From XN24 sp964462675 (GTDB lineage: Bacteria; Pseudomonadota; Gammaproteobacteria; Steroidobacterales; XN24): DNA of 64,000 nucleotides. The notes beneath the pieces are model-generated. The model saw only the letters and a program-made list of their open reading frames with translations, was not told where the DNA came from and did not search any database. How positions within the stretch are numbered: the first letter of the stretch is position 1; the number at the start of each line of letters is the position of its first letter. Below, in pieces: positions 42,973 to 51,848 of this stretch. The stretch covers positions 1 through 64,000 of the forward strand of contig CAYWYS010000004.1 in NCBI GenBank assembly GCA_964462675.1. The letters run 5' to 3'. The translations under genes were made by a program, and so were the position numbers.

Positions 42973-43762
42973 GCGCTGCACGTCGGGCGGCGATCTGCTC
43001 CACCAGCCGCAGGTCATCGAGCGTGTCGACGTCGACCGCCGCCTCCGGATCGTCGAGCAGCACCGGCACGATCTTCACGCCCGCCCGCGCCGACAGCGAT
43101 TCGAACGCGCGTCGGCGGGTCATGCGGCCCGCGAGGTAACGCAGCAAGTTGCCGACACCGAGCCACGCCACCATTCGCCACGGCCTCTTGCGTTGCCGCT
43201 CGAGCTGCTGCCACAGCATCGCCACGCGCCGCGACCGCGGCGAGCGGAACACGAACAGGTTGGCGCCGCACAGCGCACCGTCGGCGAAGGCCAGGCGCGT
43301 GCGGCGGTTGCGCGGATAGCTGTCCTGCACGCGCTGCAAGGGCACCAGCGCGGTGGCGAGCTCGGCGCGTTGCGCGCGTGCTTCCTGCAGCAGCGTCGCG
43401 AGCCAGCGGCCAAGCAGCAGGGGGTGGTCGGCCGTCACCAGCAGCACCTCGCTGTCCGGTGGCAGCACAGCCAGCGCGGCTGCCGCGCTGGCGCTCGGCG
43501 ATGCTTCGGCCGGCAGCAGGCGCAGACTTTCCGGCGGCAAGCGCGTGGCGCCGGCGGCCCGTGCGTAGGCGGCGTCCTGTGGGCACACCAGCACCACGCT
43601 GGCCAGCCCCGGCAACTCCGCCAGCGCATCGAGAACATGCGCCAGCATCGGCCGCCCGCCGACCGGCGCGAGCGCCTTGCCTGGCACACTGCAGTGGGTC
43701 GCGATCGGATCGGCCGGACCACGGTCGCCGGCCAGCACGATTGCATGCAGCTCAATCGGCAT
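42959..43762 (-). CDS. NTP transferase (MobA/GT-A nucleotidyltransferase-like)
   Basis: About 267 residues. N-terminal nucleotidyltransferase signature HAIVLAGDRGPADP...GKALAPVGGRPMLAHVL, then the metal-binding region LLVTADHPLL. The middle part is Arg-rich and unusual for MobA, so the acceptor is likely not molybdopterin. In Caulobacter a cytidylyltransferase (CpgD) makes the activated phosphoglycerate for ceramide diphosphoglycerate; this could be an equivalent. ATG 43762 is used (43768 also possible); both overlap the GNAT gene 3' end. Confidence 0.75.
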   Translation of the reverse strand: MPIELHAIVLAGDRGPADPIATHCSVPGKALAPVGGRPMLAHVLDALAELPGLASVVLVCPQDAAYARAAGATRLPPESLRLLPAEASPSASAAAALAVLPPDSEVLLVTADHPLLLGRWLATLLQEARAQRAELATALVPLQRVQDSYPRNRRTRLAFADGALCGANLFVFRSPRSRRVAMLWQQLERQRKRPWRMVAWLGVGNLLRYLAGRMTRRRAFESLSARAGVKIVPVLLDDPEAAVDVDTLDDLRLVEQIAARRAARATH

Positions 43763-44921
43763 GGGCATCGACCAGGTCGAACGCATAGATCCGGTAGCGC
43801 TTGTACACCCGCCCGCCGAAGGACTCGATGACCGAGCGCATGCCCTGGTTGCTCTCGAGGATCCAGGACAGCTCCACGTCGCGGATGCCATCGCGGATCA
43901 AGGGTTGCCGAACCGCGTCGATCAGGCTGAAAGCCAGCATCGCGCCGAGGGGGCGCCCGTGGAAGCGCCGGCGCACGCCCATCAGCGGGACGCGCGCCGT
44001 GGTCGCGCGGCCGCGCTTGAGGCGCCAGAGCAGCTTCAGCCAGCCCAGCGGCAGCAGCCGGCCGTCCAGGTCGCGGATCAGCTCGTTGATGTTCGGCAAG
44101 GCGAGAATGAAGCCCGCCGGCTCGCCGTCGAGTTCCGCCAACTGGATGTACTCGGGCCCGACGAGCGGCCTGAGCTCTCGCCCGAGGTGACGGAACTCTT
44201 CGGCGGTGAACGGCACGAAGCCCCAGTTATCCGCCCAGGCGTCGTTGAACAGTGTGCGCAGCAGTTCCAGTTCCTGCCAATAGCGGCGTGTCTCGAGCGG
44301 CCGCAAGCGCAGCCGCCCGGCGCTGCGCGCCACGAGCCGCTGCATCGCCGGCGGCGCATCGAAATCCGGCGCGACGACGTAAGCCAGCAGGTCCATGGCC
44401 GGCCGCAGCCCGGCGGCCTCGAGGCGCGCCCCGTAATACGGCGGCTGATGTCCCATCATGATCATCGGCGGCGTGTCGAAGCCATCGACCAGCAGGCCGC
44501 AACTCTGGTTGACGCCAAGGTCGAAGGGCCCGCGCAGCTGGCGGCAGCCCTGCGCGCCGAGCCACTCGCGGGCCTGCGCCAGCAGCGCGGCGAACACCGC
44601 CGCGTCGTCTTCGGCCGACAGCTGCCCGAAGTAGCCGACCGCTTCCCCCCAGGTCCGCCGGTGCAGTTCATCCACCTGGGCGCTGATCGAGCCCACCGCC
44701 CGGTCGCCACGCCATGCCAGCCAGGCCTGCGCGCGGGCATGCGCGAACCACGGATTGCGGGGCGACCACAGGCTTTTTATCTGGCTGTCCAGCGGCCGCA
44801 CCCAGTACGAATTGTTCGCGTTCAGCCGTGCCGGCAAGTCCAGCAGCGCACGCCAGTCACGCCGGCCGTGCACCGGGCGGACCTCGATGGTGGCGCCGGT
44901 CTCCCGGGTTGGGTCCGTCAA
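43752..44921 (-). CDS. GNAT-like N-acyltransferase, bacterial ceramide synthase candidate
   Basis: 389 residues, no membrane helices. It has the layout of the long GNAT-related family found beside serine palmitoyltransferase: N-terminal VRPVHGRRDWRALLDLPARL, central RGPFDLGVNQSCGLLVDGF, and C-terminal VELSWILESNQGMRSVIESFGGRVYKRYRIYAF, the acyl-donor-binding GNAT core. The Caulobacter ceramide synthase bCerS is such a GNAT-type protein, not a TLC-domain enzyme. By context it should N-acylate 3-ketosphinganine. The start codon is TTG at 44921, with no strong RBS; a later start is possible. Confidence 0.72.
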   Translation of the reverse strand: MTDPTRETGATIEVRPVHGRRDWRALLDLPARLNANNSYWVRPLDSQIKSLWSPRNPWFAHARAQAWLAWRGDRAVGSISAQVDELHRRTWGEAVGYFGQLSAEDDAAVFAALLAQAREWLGAQGCRQLRGPFDLGVNQSCGLLVDGFDTPPMIMMGHQPPYYGARLEAAGLRPAMDLLAYVVAPDFDAPPAMQRLVARSAGRLRLRPLETRRYWQELELLRTLFNDAWADNWGFVPFTAEEFRHLGRELRPLVGPEYIQLAELDGEPAGFILALPNINELIRDLDGRLLPLGWLKLLWRLKRGRATTARVPLMGVRRRFHGRPLGAMLAFSLIDAVRQPLIRDGIRDVELSWILESNQGMRSVIESFGGRVYKRYRIYAFDLVDAHAD

Positions 44922-45022
44922 TGTGGGATGCCCGGCTTGACGCTGGCGATTGTTTCCATGTCTTATATTCGCTCTAATACGGTCCGCGCTAATATATCCG
45001 GAATCACTGCGGGCCTCTCGCC
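44922..45022. promoter_or_regulatory. Shared promoter region of the two divergent sphingolipid operons
   Basis: 101 AT-richer bases between divergent starts. TTGACG (44937-44942) and TCTTAT (44961-44966, 18-base spacer) form a plausible promoter toward the acyl ligase. Two CTAATA boxes at 44974-44979 and 44989-44994, repeating with a 15-base period, could be operator half-sites. No palindrome longer than 6 bases is seen. Confidence 0.4.
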
Positions 45023-46822
45023 GTGGTCGAAAACAGGGACGAGCACTCGATTTTGAGCCAGCGAATCACCCCGACCGAGCACCAGCTGCCCTTGAAGACC
45101 GACGGTTTCTGCAACCTGGCAGACGCTTTGGACTACGCTGCGCAGGGCGACACCGGCTGCAACTTCTATGACGGCCGCGGCGAGCTGCGGACCGTGCTGC
45201 CATACCGCGACTTGTGCGCCGACGCGCGCCGGCTGGCAAGGCACCTTCACGGCATGGGCCTCGCGCCGGGCACGCGGCTGGCCCTTGTGGCCGACACCCA
45301 CCCGGACTTCCTGCGCATGTTCTTCGCCTGCCAGTACGCCGGCCTCGTGCCGGTGCCGCTGCCGGCGGCGGTGCATCTCGGCGGGCGCGAAGCCTTCGTC
45401 CAGCACCTGCGGGCATTGCTGATCGACTGCGACGCGCGCGCGGCGTTTGCTTCCGGTGATTTCTGCGGCTTCCTGGCCGAGGCCGCCGACGGCCTGGACC
45501 TGCGATGCCACGGCACGCTGGCCGAGTTCCTGGCGCTGCCTGCTGCGGCGAGCTTGCCGCCGCCGGCCGCGCCGGAGGCGCTGGCCTACCTGCAATACAC
45601 CTCCGGCAGCACGCGCTTCCCGCGCGGCACGATGATCACGCAACGGGCGGTGCTGGCGAACCTGGCCGGCATTCTCCAGCACGGCATCCAGGTGCGGCGC
45701 GGCGACCGCTACGTGTCGTGGCTGCCGTTCTACCATGACATGGGGCTCGTCGGGCTGATCCTTGCGCCGGTCGTGTCGCAGGTGTCGGTCGACTATCTCG
45801 GCACGCGCGAGTTCGCGATGCGCCCGCGCCTGTGGCTCGGCATCATGTCGCGCAACCGCGCCACGGTGTCCTTCAGCCCGCCGTTCGGCTACGCGCTGTG
45901 CGCGCGCCGGCTGCGCGAGGCCGATGCCGCGCAGCTCGACCTGTCGGCCTGGCGGGTCGCCGGGGTCGGCGCGGAAATGATCCGGCCGGCCTGGCTGCAA
46001 CGCTTCGCCGACACGCTCGCGCCGGCCGGCTTCCGGCGCGAGGTGTTCACGGCGTGCTACGGCATGGCGGAGGTTTCCCTGGCCATCAGTTTCGCGCCGC
46101 TGGGGCAGGGGCTGGAGTGCGACCGGGTGGCGTCCGACGTGCTTGCCCACGAGTCGCGCGCCCAGCCGGTCGATGCGCTGAGCCTCGATTCGCGAGCCTC
46201 CGAGTACGTCAATTGCGGCCGCCTGTTGCCGGGCTTCGAGCTGAGGATTTTCGATGGCGCCGGCTGCCCGGTGGCGGACCGCGAGTGCGGCGTCATTCAC
46301 CTGCGCAGCCCCAGCGTCATGAGCGGCTATGCGGGCAACCCGGAAGCCACGCGCGAGGCCTTGTCGCCCGACGGCTGGCTGAACACCGGCGATATCGGTT
46401 ACCGCGTCGGCGATTTCCTCTATATCACCGGCCGCGCCAAGGATATGCTGATCATCAACGGGCGCAATGTCTGGCCGCAGGATCTCGAGTACCTCGCCGA
46501 GATGCAGCCGGAGGTCCGCTCCGAGGGCGCCGCGGCTTTCTCGATCGCGGGAGAGGACGATGCCGAAGTGGCGGTGCTGGTGGTGCAATCGCACGAGAGC
46601 GATCCGTTTGCGCAGGCGAGCCTGACCGACCGGCTCAAGCACATGATTCTCACCGAGCTGGGCATCCATTGCCTCGTGGAACTCGTGCCCTCGCGGACGC
46701 TGCCGCGCACCTCGTCCGGCAAGCTCTCGCGCAGCGCGGCCAAGCGCGATTTCCTGCAGCGCCATCCAGAGTTGCCGGCCGGCATCCGCGCCGGCACAGT
46801 GCTGCGCGCCAGCGAAGCCTGA
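45023..46822 (+). CDS. Fatty acyl-AMP ligase/acyl-ACP synthetase
   Basis: 599 residues, adenylate-forming family. The P-loop YTSGSTRFPRGT has the Arg variant typical of fatty acyl-AMP ligases (FAAL); YGMAEVSLA, NTGDIGYRVGDFLYITGRAKDMLIINGRN and the catalytic Lys in TSSGKLSR complete the motifs. It probably activates a fatty acid and loads it onto the adjacent acyl carrier protein (AasR role in Caulobacter). GTG 45023 and TTG 45053 are both possible starts. Head gene of the operon ligase-reductase-ACP-SPT. Confidence 0.88.
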   Translation: MVENRDEHSILSQRITPTEHQLPLKTDGFCNLADALDYAAQGDTGCNFYDGRGELRTVLPYRDLCADARRLARHLHGMGLAPGTRLALVADTHPDFLRMFFACQYAGLVPVPLPAAVHLGGREAFVQHLRALLIDCDARAAFASGDFCGFLAEAADGLDLRCHGTLAEFLALPAAASLPPPAAPEALAYLQYTSGSTRFPRGTMITQRAVLANLAGILQHGIQVRRGDRYVSWLPFYHDMGLVGLILAPVVSQVSVDYLGTREFAMRPRLWLGIMSRNRATVSFSPPFGYALCARRLREADAAQLDLSAWRVAGVGAEMIRPAWLQRFADTLAPAGFRREVFTACYGMAEVSLAISFAPLGQGLECDRVASDVLAHESRAQPVDALSLDSRASEYVNCGRLLPGFELRIFDGAGCPVADRECGVIHLRSPSVMSGYAGNPEATREALSPDGWLNTGDIGYRVGDFLYITGRAKDMLIINGRNVWPQDLEYLAEMQPEVRSEGAAAFSIAGEDDAEVAVLVVQSHESDPFAQASLTDRLKHMILTELGIHCLVELVPSRTLPRTSSGKLSRSAAKRDFLQRHPELPAGIRAGTVLRASEA

Positions 46823-46828
46823 GTCCCG

Positions 46829-47803
46829 TTGTCGCGAGCTGATGCGCGTTCCGCCGCGGCGCCCCTGCATGGCGCCGTGCCGGGCGGACTCGTCGCGCTG
46901 ACCGGCGGCAGCGGCTTTGTCGGCAGCCACTTGATCGACCAGCTGCTGGCGGAAGGATTTGCGGTGCGGGCGCTGTGGCGCTCGGGCCAGCCAGCGGAGC
47001 GGCCGCGCCTCGAGTGGGTCCGCGGTTCGCTCGAGTCCGACGCCGCCCTCGCCGAGCTGGTGCGGGGGTGTGATGCCGTGGTGCACGCAGCGGCGGCGAT
47101 CCGCGGTCGCCGGCGGGAGCAATTCAACGCGACGAATGTCACGGGCACGCGGCGCCTGGCGGACGCGGTTGCCAGGCATGCGCCGCGCGCGCGCCTGGTC
47201 GCCGTCTCGACGCTGGCGGCGCGTTCGCCGGAGCTGTCGTGGTACGCGGCCAGCAAGGCGGCCGGCGAGGCGGAGCTGCTGGCGGCGACAGAGACGTGGA
47301 GCATCCTGCGGCCCCCGGCGGTCTACGGCCCGCGAGACCCGGCGCTGGCGCCGCTGTGGCGCGGCCTGGCGCGCGGCTGGCTGCCGCGCATCGGCCCGCC
47401 TGATGCGCGCTTCTCGCTGCTGCATGTCGCGGATCTCTGCGAGGCGGTGGTCCGCTTGCTGCGCCGGGCCGAGCCGGTCGGCGGCCTGCTGCCGCTGCAC
47501 GACGGCCGGGCGGGCGGGTACTCGTGGCGGGACGTGGCCGAGATCGGCGCCGCGTTGCGCGGCGCGCCGGTGCGCATAGTGCCGCTGCCGCGCAGCCTGC
47601 TGGCCGCGGTGACTGCGCTGAACCTGCGCACCGCGGCGCTGCGGGGCGCGCGCCCGATGCTGACCCCGGGGAAGCTGCGGGAATTGGTCCATCCCGACTG
47701 GGTCTGCGATAATTCACGCCTCGCGGCGGCGCTGGGCTGGATGCCCGCAAGGTCGCTGGAGACGAGCTTGCCGGGGCTGCCGGGCTGGGAGAAGCACCAA
47801 TGA
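46829..47803 (+). CDS. cerR: NAD(P)-dependent SDR, probable ceramide reductase
   Basis: 324 residues, extended SDR. The Rossmann motif is LTGGSGFVGSHL (Gly26-Gly32), and the catalytic Tyr139-x3-Lys143 lies in WYAASK. Neighbours (acyl ligase 6 bases upstream, ACP overlapping by 4) match the CerR gene that reduces the 3-keto group of ceramide in Caulobacter. The TTG start at 46829 gives a short extension before the fold; an internal GTG is possible. The 3-keto-ceramide substrate is inferred from context. Confidence 0.8.
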   Translation: MSRADARSAAAPLHGAVPGGLVALTGGSGFVGSHLIDQLLAEGFAVRALWRSGQPAERPRLEWVRGSLESDAALAELVRGCDAVVHAAAAIRGRRREQFNATNVTGTRRLADAVARHAPRARLVAVSTLAARSPELSWYAASKAAGEAELLAATETWSILRPPAVYGPRDPALAPLWRGLARGWLPRIGPPDARFSLLHVADLCEAVVRLLRRAEPVGGLLPLHDGRAGGYSWRDVAEIGAALRGAPVRIVPLPRSLLAAVTALNLRTAALRGARPMLTPGKLRELVHPDWVCDNSRLAAALGWMPARSLETSLPGLPGWEKHQ

Positions 47804-48057
47804 GTTTCACTCCGGAAGGCATCGAGGCAGTCGTGCTGGAGGCTGTGCGGTCGATGCTGCCGGGCTTCAGTCCGGCGCAGCAGGATGCCGAGCTGATGGC
47901 CGAGCTCGGCCTGGACTCGATGCAGGTCATGAACCTGGCGATGGAAATCGAGGACCGGCTCGACATCAGCATTCCTGTCGAGGTGCTGGCGGAGGCGCGC
48001 ACGCTGCGCGAACTGGTGGACCAGTTGGCCGTGCATGCGGGGGCTGCGCAGCCGTGA
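47800..48057 (+). CDS. Acyl carrier protein (sphingolipid type)
   Basis: 85 residues, acidic, four-helix ACP fold. The phosphopantetheine site is Ser40 in LGLDSMQVM. It lies between the reductase and serine palmitoyltransferase genes, overlapping both by 4 bases. By analogy with AcpR it presents the acyl chain from the FAAL-type ligase to serine palmitoyltransferase. It is distinct from the housekeeping AcpP, which would sit in a fab cluster. Confidence 0.92.
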   Translation: MSFTPEGIEAVVLEAVRSMLPGFSPAQQDAELMAELGLDSMQVMNLAMEIEDRLDISIPVEVLAEARTLRELVDQLAVHAGAAQP

Positions 48058-49259
48058 GCCTGTTTGACAAGTTTCGCGCCCTGCAGCTGGTTCGCGACGA
48101 GCTCGCGCGGGCGCGCGTGTCGCCGGTCGCGACGCCGATCGAAGCGGTGCACTCCGCCAGCCGCGCGACCATCGACGGCCGCGAGGTGCTGCTCGCGGGC
48201 ACCAACAACTACCTCGGCCTGACCTTCCATCCGGAGATCATTGCGGCCGCGACCGAGGCCTTGCGGACGCAGGGCTCCGGCACGACCGGCTCGCGCATGG
48301 CGAACGGCAGCTATGCGGCACATCGCGCCCTCGAGAGCGAGCTGGCGGCCGCCTATGGCTGGCCGTCTGCGATCGTGTTCTCGACCGGTTACCAGGCCAA
48401 CCTCGGCGTGTTGTCGGCATTGGCCGGCCAGGGCGACACGTTGCTGATCGACGCCGATTGCCACGCCAGCATCTACGACGGTTGCCGTCTCAGCAGCGCC
48501 GAAACGCTGCGCTTCCGCCACAATGACCCAGACAGCCTCGACCGGCGCCTGCGCCGGCTTGGCGAGCGCGCCAGTCGCACGCTGGTGGTCGCCGAGGGGC
48601 TCTACAGCATGCTTGGCGACCAGCCGCCGCTGGCCGAGCTGGTCGAGGTCAAGAAGCGCCACGGTGCCTGGCTGATGGTCGACGAGGCGCATTCCTTCGG
48701 CGTGTTCGGCGCACGCGGCCTCGGCCTCGCCGAGCAGCTCGGCCTGCTCGCCGATGTCGATTTCATCGTCGGCACCTTCTCGAAGAGCCTCGCCGGCGTC
48801 GGCGGCTTCTGCGTCAGCCCGCATGCCGAGCTGGAGATGCTGCGCGTCGCCAGCCGGCCCTACATCTTCACGGCCTCGCCGTCGCCGGCGATGCTGGCGT
48901 CGACGCGCGCGGCGCTGCGTCTCGTGGTGTCGGGCGCAGCGCTGCGCACGGCCCTCTGGCGTAACATCGAGCGCTTGTACGCGGCGCTGCCGTCGCTCGG
49001 TTTCCGTCTCGGCAGCCCCGTGCCCGGCCCGGTCGTCGCGCTGCTGCTGCCGGACCGGCCGACGGCGCTCGGCATCTGGCAGGCGCTGCTGCAGGAGGGG
49101 ATCTACACCAATCTGATGCTGCCGCCGGCCACGCCCAATGGCGAGCACCTGCTGCGGATCAGCGTCAGCGCCGCGCACACGGATGCGGACATCGACCGGA
49201 TCATTGCGGCCTTCACGCGCCTGGCAAAGCCGCAGGCGCGCGCCAGCGGCGCAGTCTGA
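48054..49259 (+). CDS. spt: Serine palmitoyltransferase (alpha-oxoamine synthase)
   Basis: 401-residue PLP enzyme. PLP Lys244 in GTFSKSLAGVGG, stacking His137 in DADCHASIYDG and DEAHSFGVFG (Asp210, His213) are the alpha-oxoamine synthase set. Relatives are KBL, BioF and HemA; the ACP partner, ligase and reductase alongside point to condensation of serine with acyl-ACP to 3-ketosphinganine. GTG 48054 overlaps the ACP stop as GTGA. Last gene of its operon, convergent with the NeuB-like gene 12 bases on. Confidence 0.86.
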   Translation: MSLFDKFRALQLVRDELARARVSPVATPIEAVHSASRATIDGREVLLAGTNNYLGLTFHPEIIAAATEALRTQGSGTTGSRMANGSYAAHRALESELAAAYGWPSAIVFSTGYQANLGVLSALAGQGDTLLIDADCHASIYDGCRLSSAETLRFRHNDPDSLDRRLRRLGERASRTLVVAEGLYSMLGDQPPLAELVEVKKRHGAWLMVDEAHSFGVFGARGLGLAEQLGLLADVDFIVGTFSKSLAGVGGFCVSPHAELEMLRVASRPYIFTASPSPAMLASTRAALRLVVSGAALRTALWRNIERLYAALPSLGFRLGSPVPGPVVALLLPDRPTALGIWQALLQEGIYTNLMLPPATPNGEHLLRISVSAAHTDADIDRIIAAFTRLAKPQARASGAV

Positions 49260-49271
49260 CGGCGCCGGCCG

Positions 49272-50783
49272 CTACCAGCCCTCGACGATCGTCTTGCGTT
49301 CCAGCGGATCCATCGCCGCGATGGCCGGATCCGCGTAATACGAGTCGCTGCGGATCGAGCGCGTCGAGATCTCGGCAAAGATGCAGCCGCTGCGGCTGGT
49401 GAAGGCGTGCAGCTGGCCGCGCTCGACCAGCAGCTTGTCGCCCGGGCGAAGCTGCCTGCGGTCGCCGCCCAGGTCGACCTCGAGATCGCCCCACAGCACG
49501 TGGAAGGTCTCTTCCTTCTTCTCGTGGCGATGCGTCGGATGCGCCTGGCCCGGCAGCATGATCAGGAACTTGTTGCAGTACTCGCGGTTGATCGAGTTGA
49601 CCAGGATGCAGCCGATTTCGCGGCAGCGCTCCAGGCCGTAGTGGTGCGACACCTCGATCGTGATGTCGTCGCCGAGCGCGATGCCGGCCTCGTAGAGCTG
49701 GCCCTTGGCGTCGTGCAGGATGCCGCGCAGCAGCTGCAGGCTGTCGTGCTGCGCCTCCTCGAAGATCGCCGCATCGGGCGCGTAGTCGCGCGACGCGACG
49801 AAGTGCGTGCGGTACTGGCCGAAGCGCCCGGAGCTCAGCTGGCCATCGGCGCAGGGCATCGCGAAATATACGTCGTCCGATCCGATCGGCTGGCCCTTCT
49901 CGATGGCGTGCCGCGCGAACACGCCGCGCTGCAGCTCGAGCAGCGACAGCCGCTCCGCCTCGGTGACGGGCTTGTCGTCGCCGCTGCCGCAGATCGCGCG
50001 GGCGCGCTCGGCGGCGCCGAGCCAGCTGTCGGCCTGCTCGGGATTCATCGAATACGCGTTCAGCGAGATCGTGTCGGTGGGCACGCCGAAATGCCGCTCG
50101 AGCAGCCGCGCGCCCTTGCCGACGGCGACCGCGACAACCTCGGTGTTGTCGGGCGGCTCGTGGCCCGAGTACCCGACTGTGACGTAGGGATAGCGACGGA
50201 TCAGCCGCGCCATGAAGTTCATCGCGTGCTGCTCCGGCGGCGTCGGGTACAGCGATACGCAGTGCATGATCGCGAGCGCGGGGACGCGCTTGCTGAGGAA
50301 GGTCACGAGGTTGTCGATCTCGTAGATCGACAGGCCGCCGGTCGAGGCGATGACCGGTTTGCCGGCCCTGGCGATGGCTTGCAGCAGCGGCCAGTCCGCG
50401 GCGGAGCAGCTCGCGACTTTGATGATGTCGACCGGCAGGGCCTGGCAAAGCTCGACCGACGGCTCATCGAAGGGCGTGACGACGCTGACCAGGCCGGCGG
50501 CCCGCGTCGCCGCGACCAGTTCCTGGAATTCGCCGGCATCGAGGCGCGTCGACTCGAAGCGCGGAATGTGCTTGACGTCAGGGCGGCCGCGCGCTGCAGG
50601 GTGGATGAAGGTGCCGAGCTCGCGGAACTGCAGCTTGGCGGCGGCGCGCACGCCGTGCTTGCGCGCCAGCGCGGCGGCCGCGTCGATGATCTTCAGGCCA
50701 TGCGCCAGGCTGCCCTGGTGGTTGTTGGCCATCTCGAAGATGTACAGCTTCTCGAACAGCTCTGCGTGCGCGTTTGTCGTCAT
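49272..50783 (-). CDS. NeuB-family nonulosonate synthase with SAF and C-terminal cupin
   Basis: 503 residues in three parts: a NeuB TIM barrel (residues about 10-270, IFEMANNHQGSLAHG, PVIASTGGLS, VTVGYSGHE), a SAF antifreeze-like domain (about 285-345) and a cupin (about 395-480, HPTHRHEKKEETFHVLWGDLEV). NeuB enzymes condense phosphoenolpyruvate with an N-acyl hexosamine or a hexose. The added cupin may isomerise or bind the sugar. It is last in the minus operon after the CMP-transferase. Confidence 0.85.
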   Translation of the reverse strand: MTTNAHAELFEKLYIFEMANNHQGSLAHGLKIIDAAAALARKHGVRAAAKLQFRELGTFIHPAARGRPDVKHIPRFESTRLDAGEFQELVAATRAAGLVSVVTPFDEPSVELCQALPVDIIKVASCSAADWPLLQAIARAGKPVIASTGGLSIYEIDNLVTFLSKRVPALAIMHCVSLYPTPPEQHAMNFMARLIRRYPYVTVGYSGHEPPDNTEVVAVAVGKGARLLERHFGVPTDTISLNAYSMNPEQADSWLGAAERARAICGSGDDKPVTEAERLSLLELQRGVFARHAIEKGQPIGSDDVYFAMPCADGQLSSGRFGQYRTHFVASRDYAPDAAIFEEAQHDSLQLLRGILHDAKGQLYEAGIALGDDITIEVSHHYGLERCREIGCILVNSINREYCNKFLIMLPGQAHPTHRHEKKEETFHVLWGDLEVDLGGDRRQLRPGDKLLVERGQLHAFTSRSGCIFAEISTRSIRSDSYYADPAIAAMDPLERKTIVEGW

Positions 50784-50786
50784 TGC

Positions 50787-51848
50787 TCAGTCCGCCGGAT
50801 CGTCCAGTCCGCACATGGCGAGCGCCTGGCACAGGCCGAGCGCCCGGTCGTCGATGTAATAGTCGGCATGAGGCTTGCCGAAGTGCAGTGCATGATAGCG
50901 CACGCCCCAGCGGGCCAGCTGGCCGCGGGTCACTTCCGTCCAGTCCTGGCCGGTGGCCGAGCCACGCGCCGTGAACAGCACGATCTCGCAGCCGGCCGCG
51001 TGCAGCGCATTCAGCCGCGCGATGTTGTCAGTCATTGGCTCGGCGGCCGCATAGTTCGTGTCGGCGCGCGCGGCCGCGAGCACGCCGTCGATGTCCACGA
51101 CCAGGCGCCGCGGCCGGGCATCCCGCGCCGCCGCCGGCGCCGCCGGGCGCGCCTCGAGCAGCGCGGCCGCGCGCGCCAGGTCCTCGGGCGTGTCGATGCT
51201 GACCAGCGGCTCGTCCAGCACGACCGCGCCCGCGCGCCGCCCCAGCAGGCTGCGCTGGGTCAGCAGGCAGTCGCGCGTCAGCGCATAGGCGACCCCGTTG
51301 CGGTGATAGACCGGGGTGAGCTGCTGACGCGCGATGATCGCCGCGCCGCGGGGATCGAAATAGTCCAGCCGGCCGTCGGCGCCGATGACCAGCTGCTTCA
51401 GCGGATGCGCCTTGAGCTCGGTCGGGCTGACAGTCCAGGCTGCGTCCAGTGATTCGTCGAGCAGCTTGTCGATCGTCGCGGTGACTTGCGCGGCCTGGCG
51501 CAGCGGCGAGGTCGGCTGCAGCATGACGATCACGTCGTAGTGCCGGCCGTCGTCGGCCTCGGTAGCCTCGAGCGCGTGCACCAGCACATCCACGTCGCCG
51601 ATGCGGTCCCCGGACAGCGCCGGCGGCCGCAGGAACGGCGCATCCAGGCCCGCCGCCATGGCGGCGTCCCGGATCAGCAGGTGATCGGTCGAGACCACGG
51701 CGCGATCGATCCAGTCGAGCTCGGCGACCAGCGCGCCGACCGTGGCCACCAGCGGCCGGCCGCCGAACGGCTGCAGGTTCTTCAGCGGAATGCCCTTGCT
51801 GCCGCCCCGCGCCGGCACCACGACCAGGACTCGCCGGCCGGCGCGCAT
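50787..51848 (-). CDS. CMP-nonulosonate cytidylyltransferase fused to a HAD phosphatase
   Basis: 353 residues. The N-terminal NeuA domain (about 1-225) has VVVPARGGSKGIPLKNLQPFGG and MLQPTSPLR. The C-terminal domain (about 240-350) is HAD-like: nucleophile in VVDIDGVLAA, LFTARGS, and YYIDDRALG. A NeuA plus phosphatase fusion would dephosphorylate a nonulosonate 9-phosphate and activate it as the CMP sugar. ATG 51848 overlaps the preceding stop (TAATG). The upstream open frame is not used. Confidence 0.85.
   Translation of the reverse strand: MRAGRRVLVVVPARGGSKGIPLKNLQPFGGRPLVATVGALVAELDWIDRAVVSTDHLLIRDAAMAAGLDAPFLRPPALSGDRIGDVDVLVHALEATEADDGRHYDVIVMLQPTSPLRQAAQVTATIDKLLDESLDAAWTVSPTELKAHPLKQLVIGADGRLDYFDPRGAAIIARQQLTPVYHRNGVAYALTRDCLLTQRSLLGRRAGAVVLDEPLVSIDTPEDLARAAALLEARPAAPAAARDARPRRLVVDIDGVLAAARADTNYAAAEPMTDNIARLNALHAAGCEIVLFTARGSATGQDWTEVTRGQLARWGVRYHALHFGKPHADYYIDDRALGLCQALAMCGLDDPAD

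Noticed and set aside
44963..47692. Long open frame (about 909 codons) on the minus strand opposite the acyl ligase and CerR genes
   Set aside because: No domain or plausible composition; it is the antisense shadow of two well-supported genes, as expected at 70% GC.
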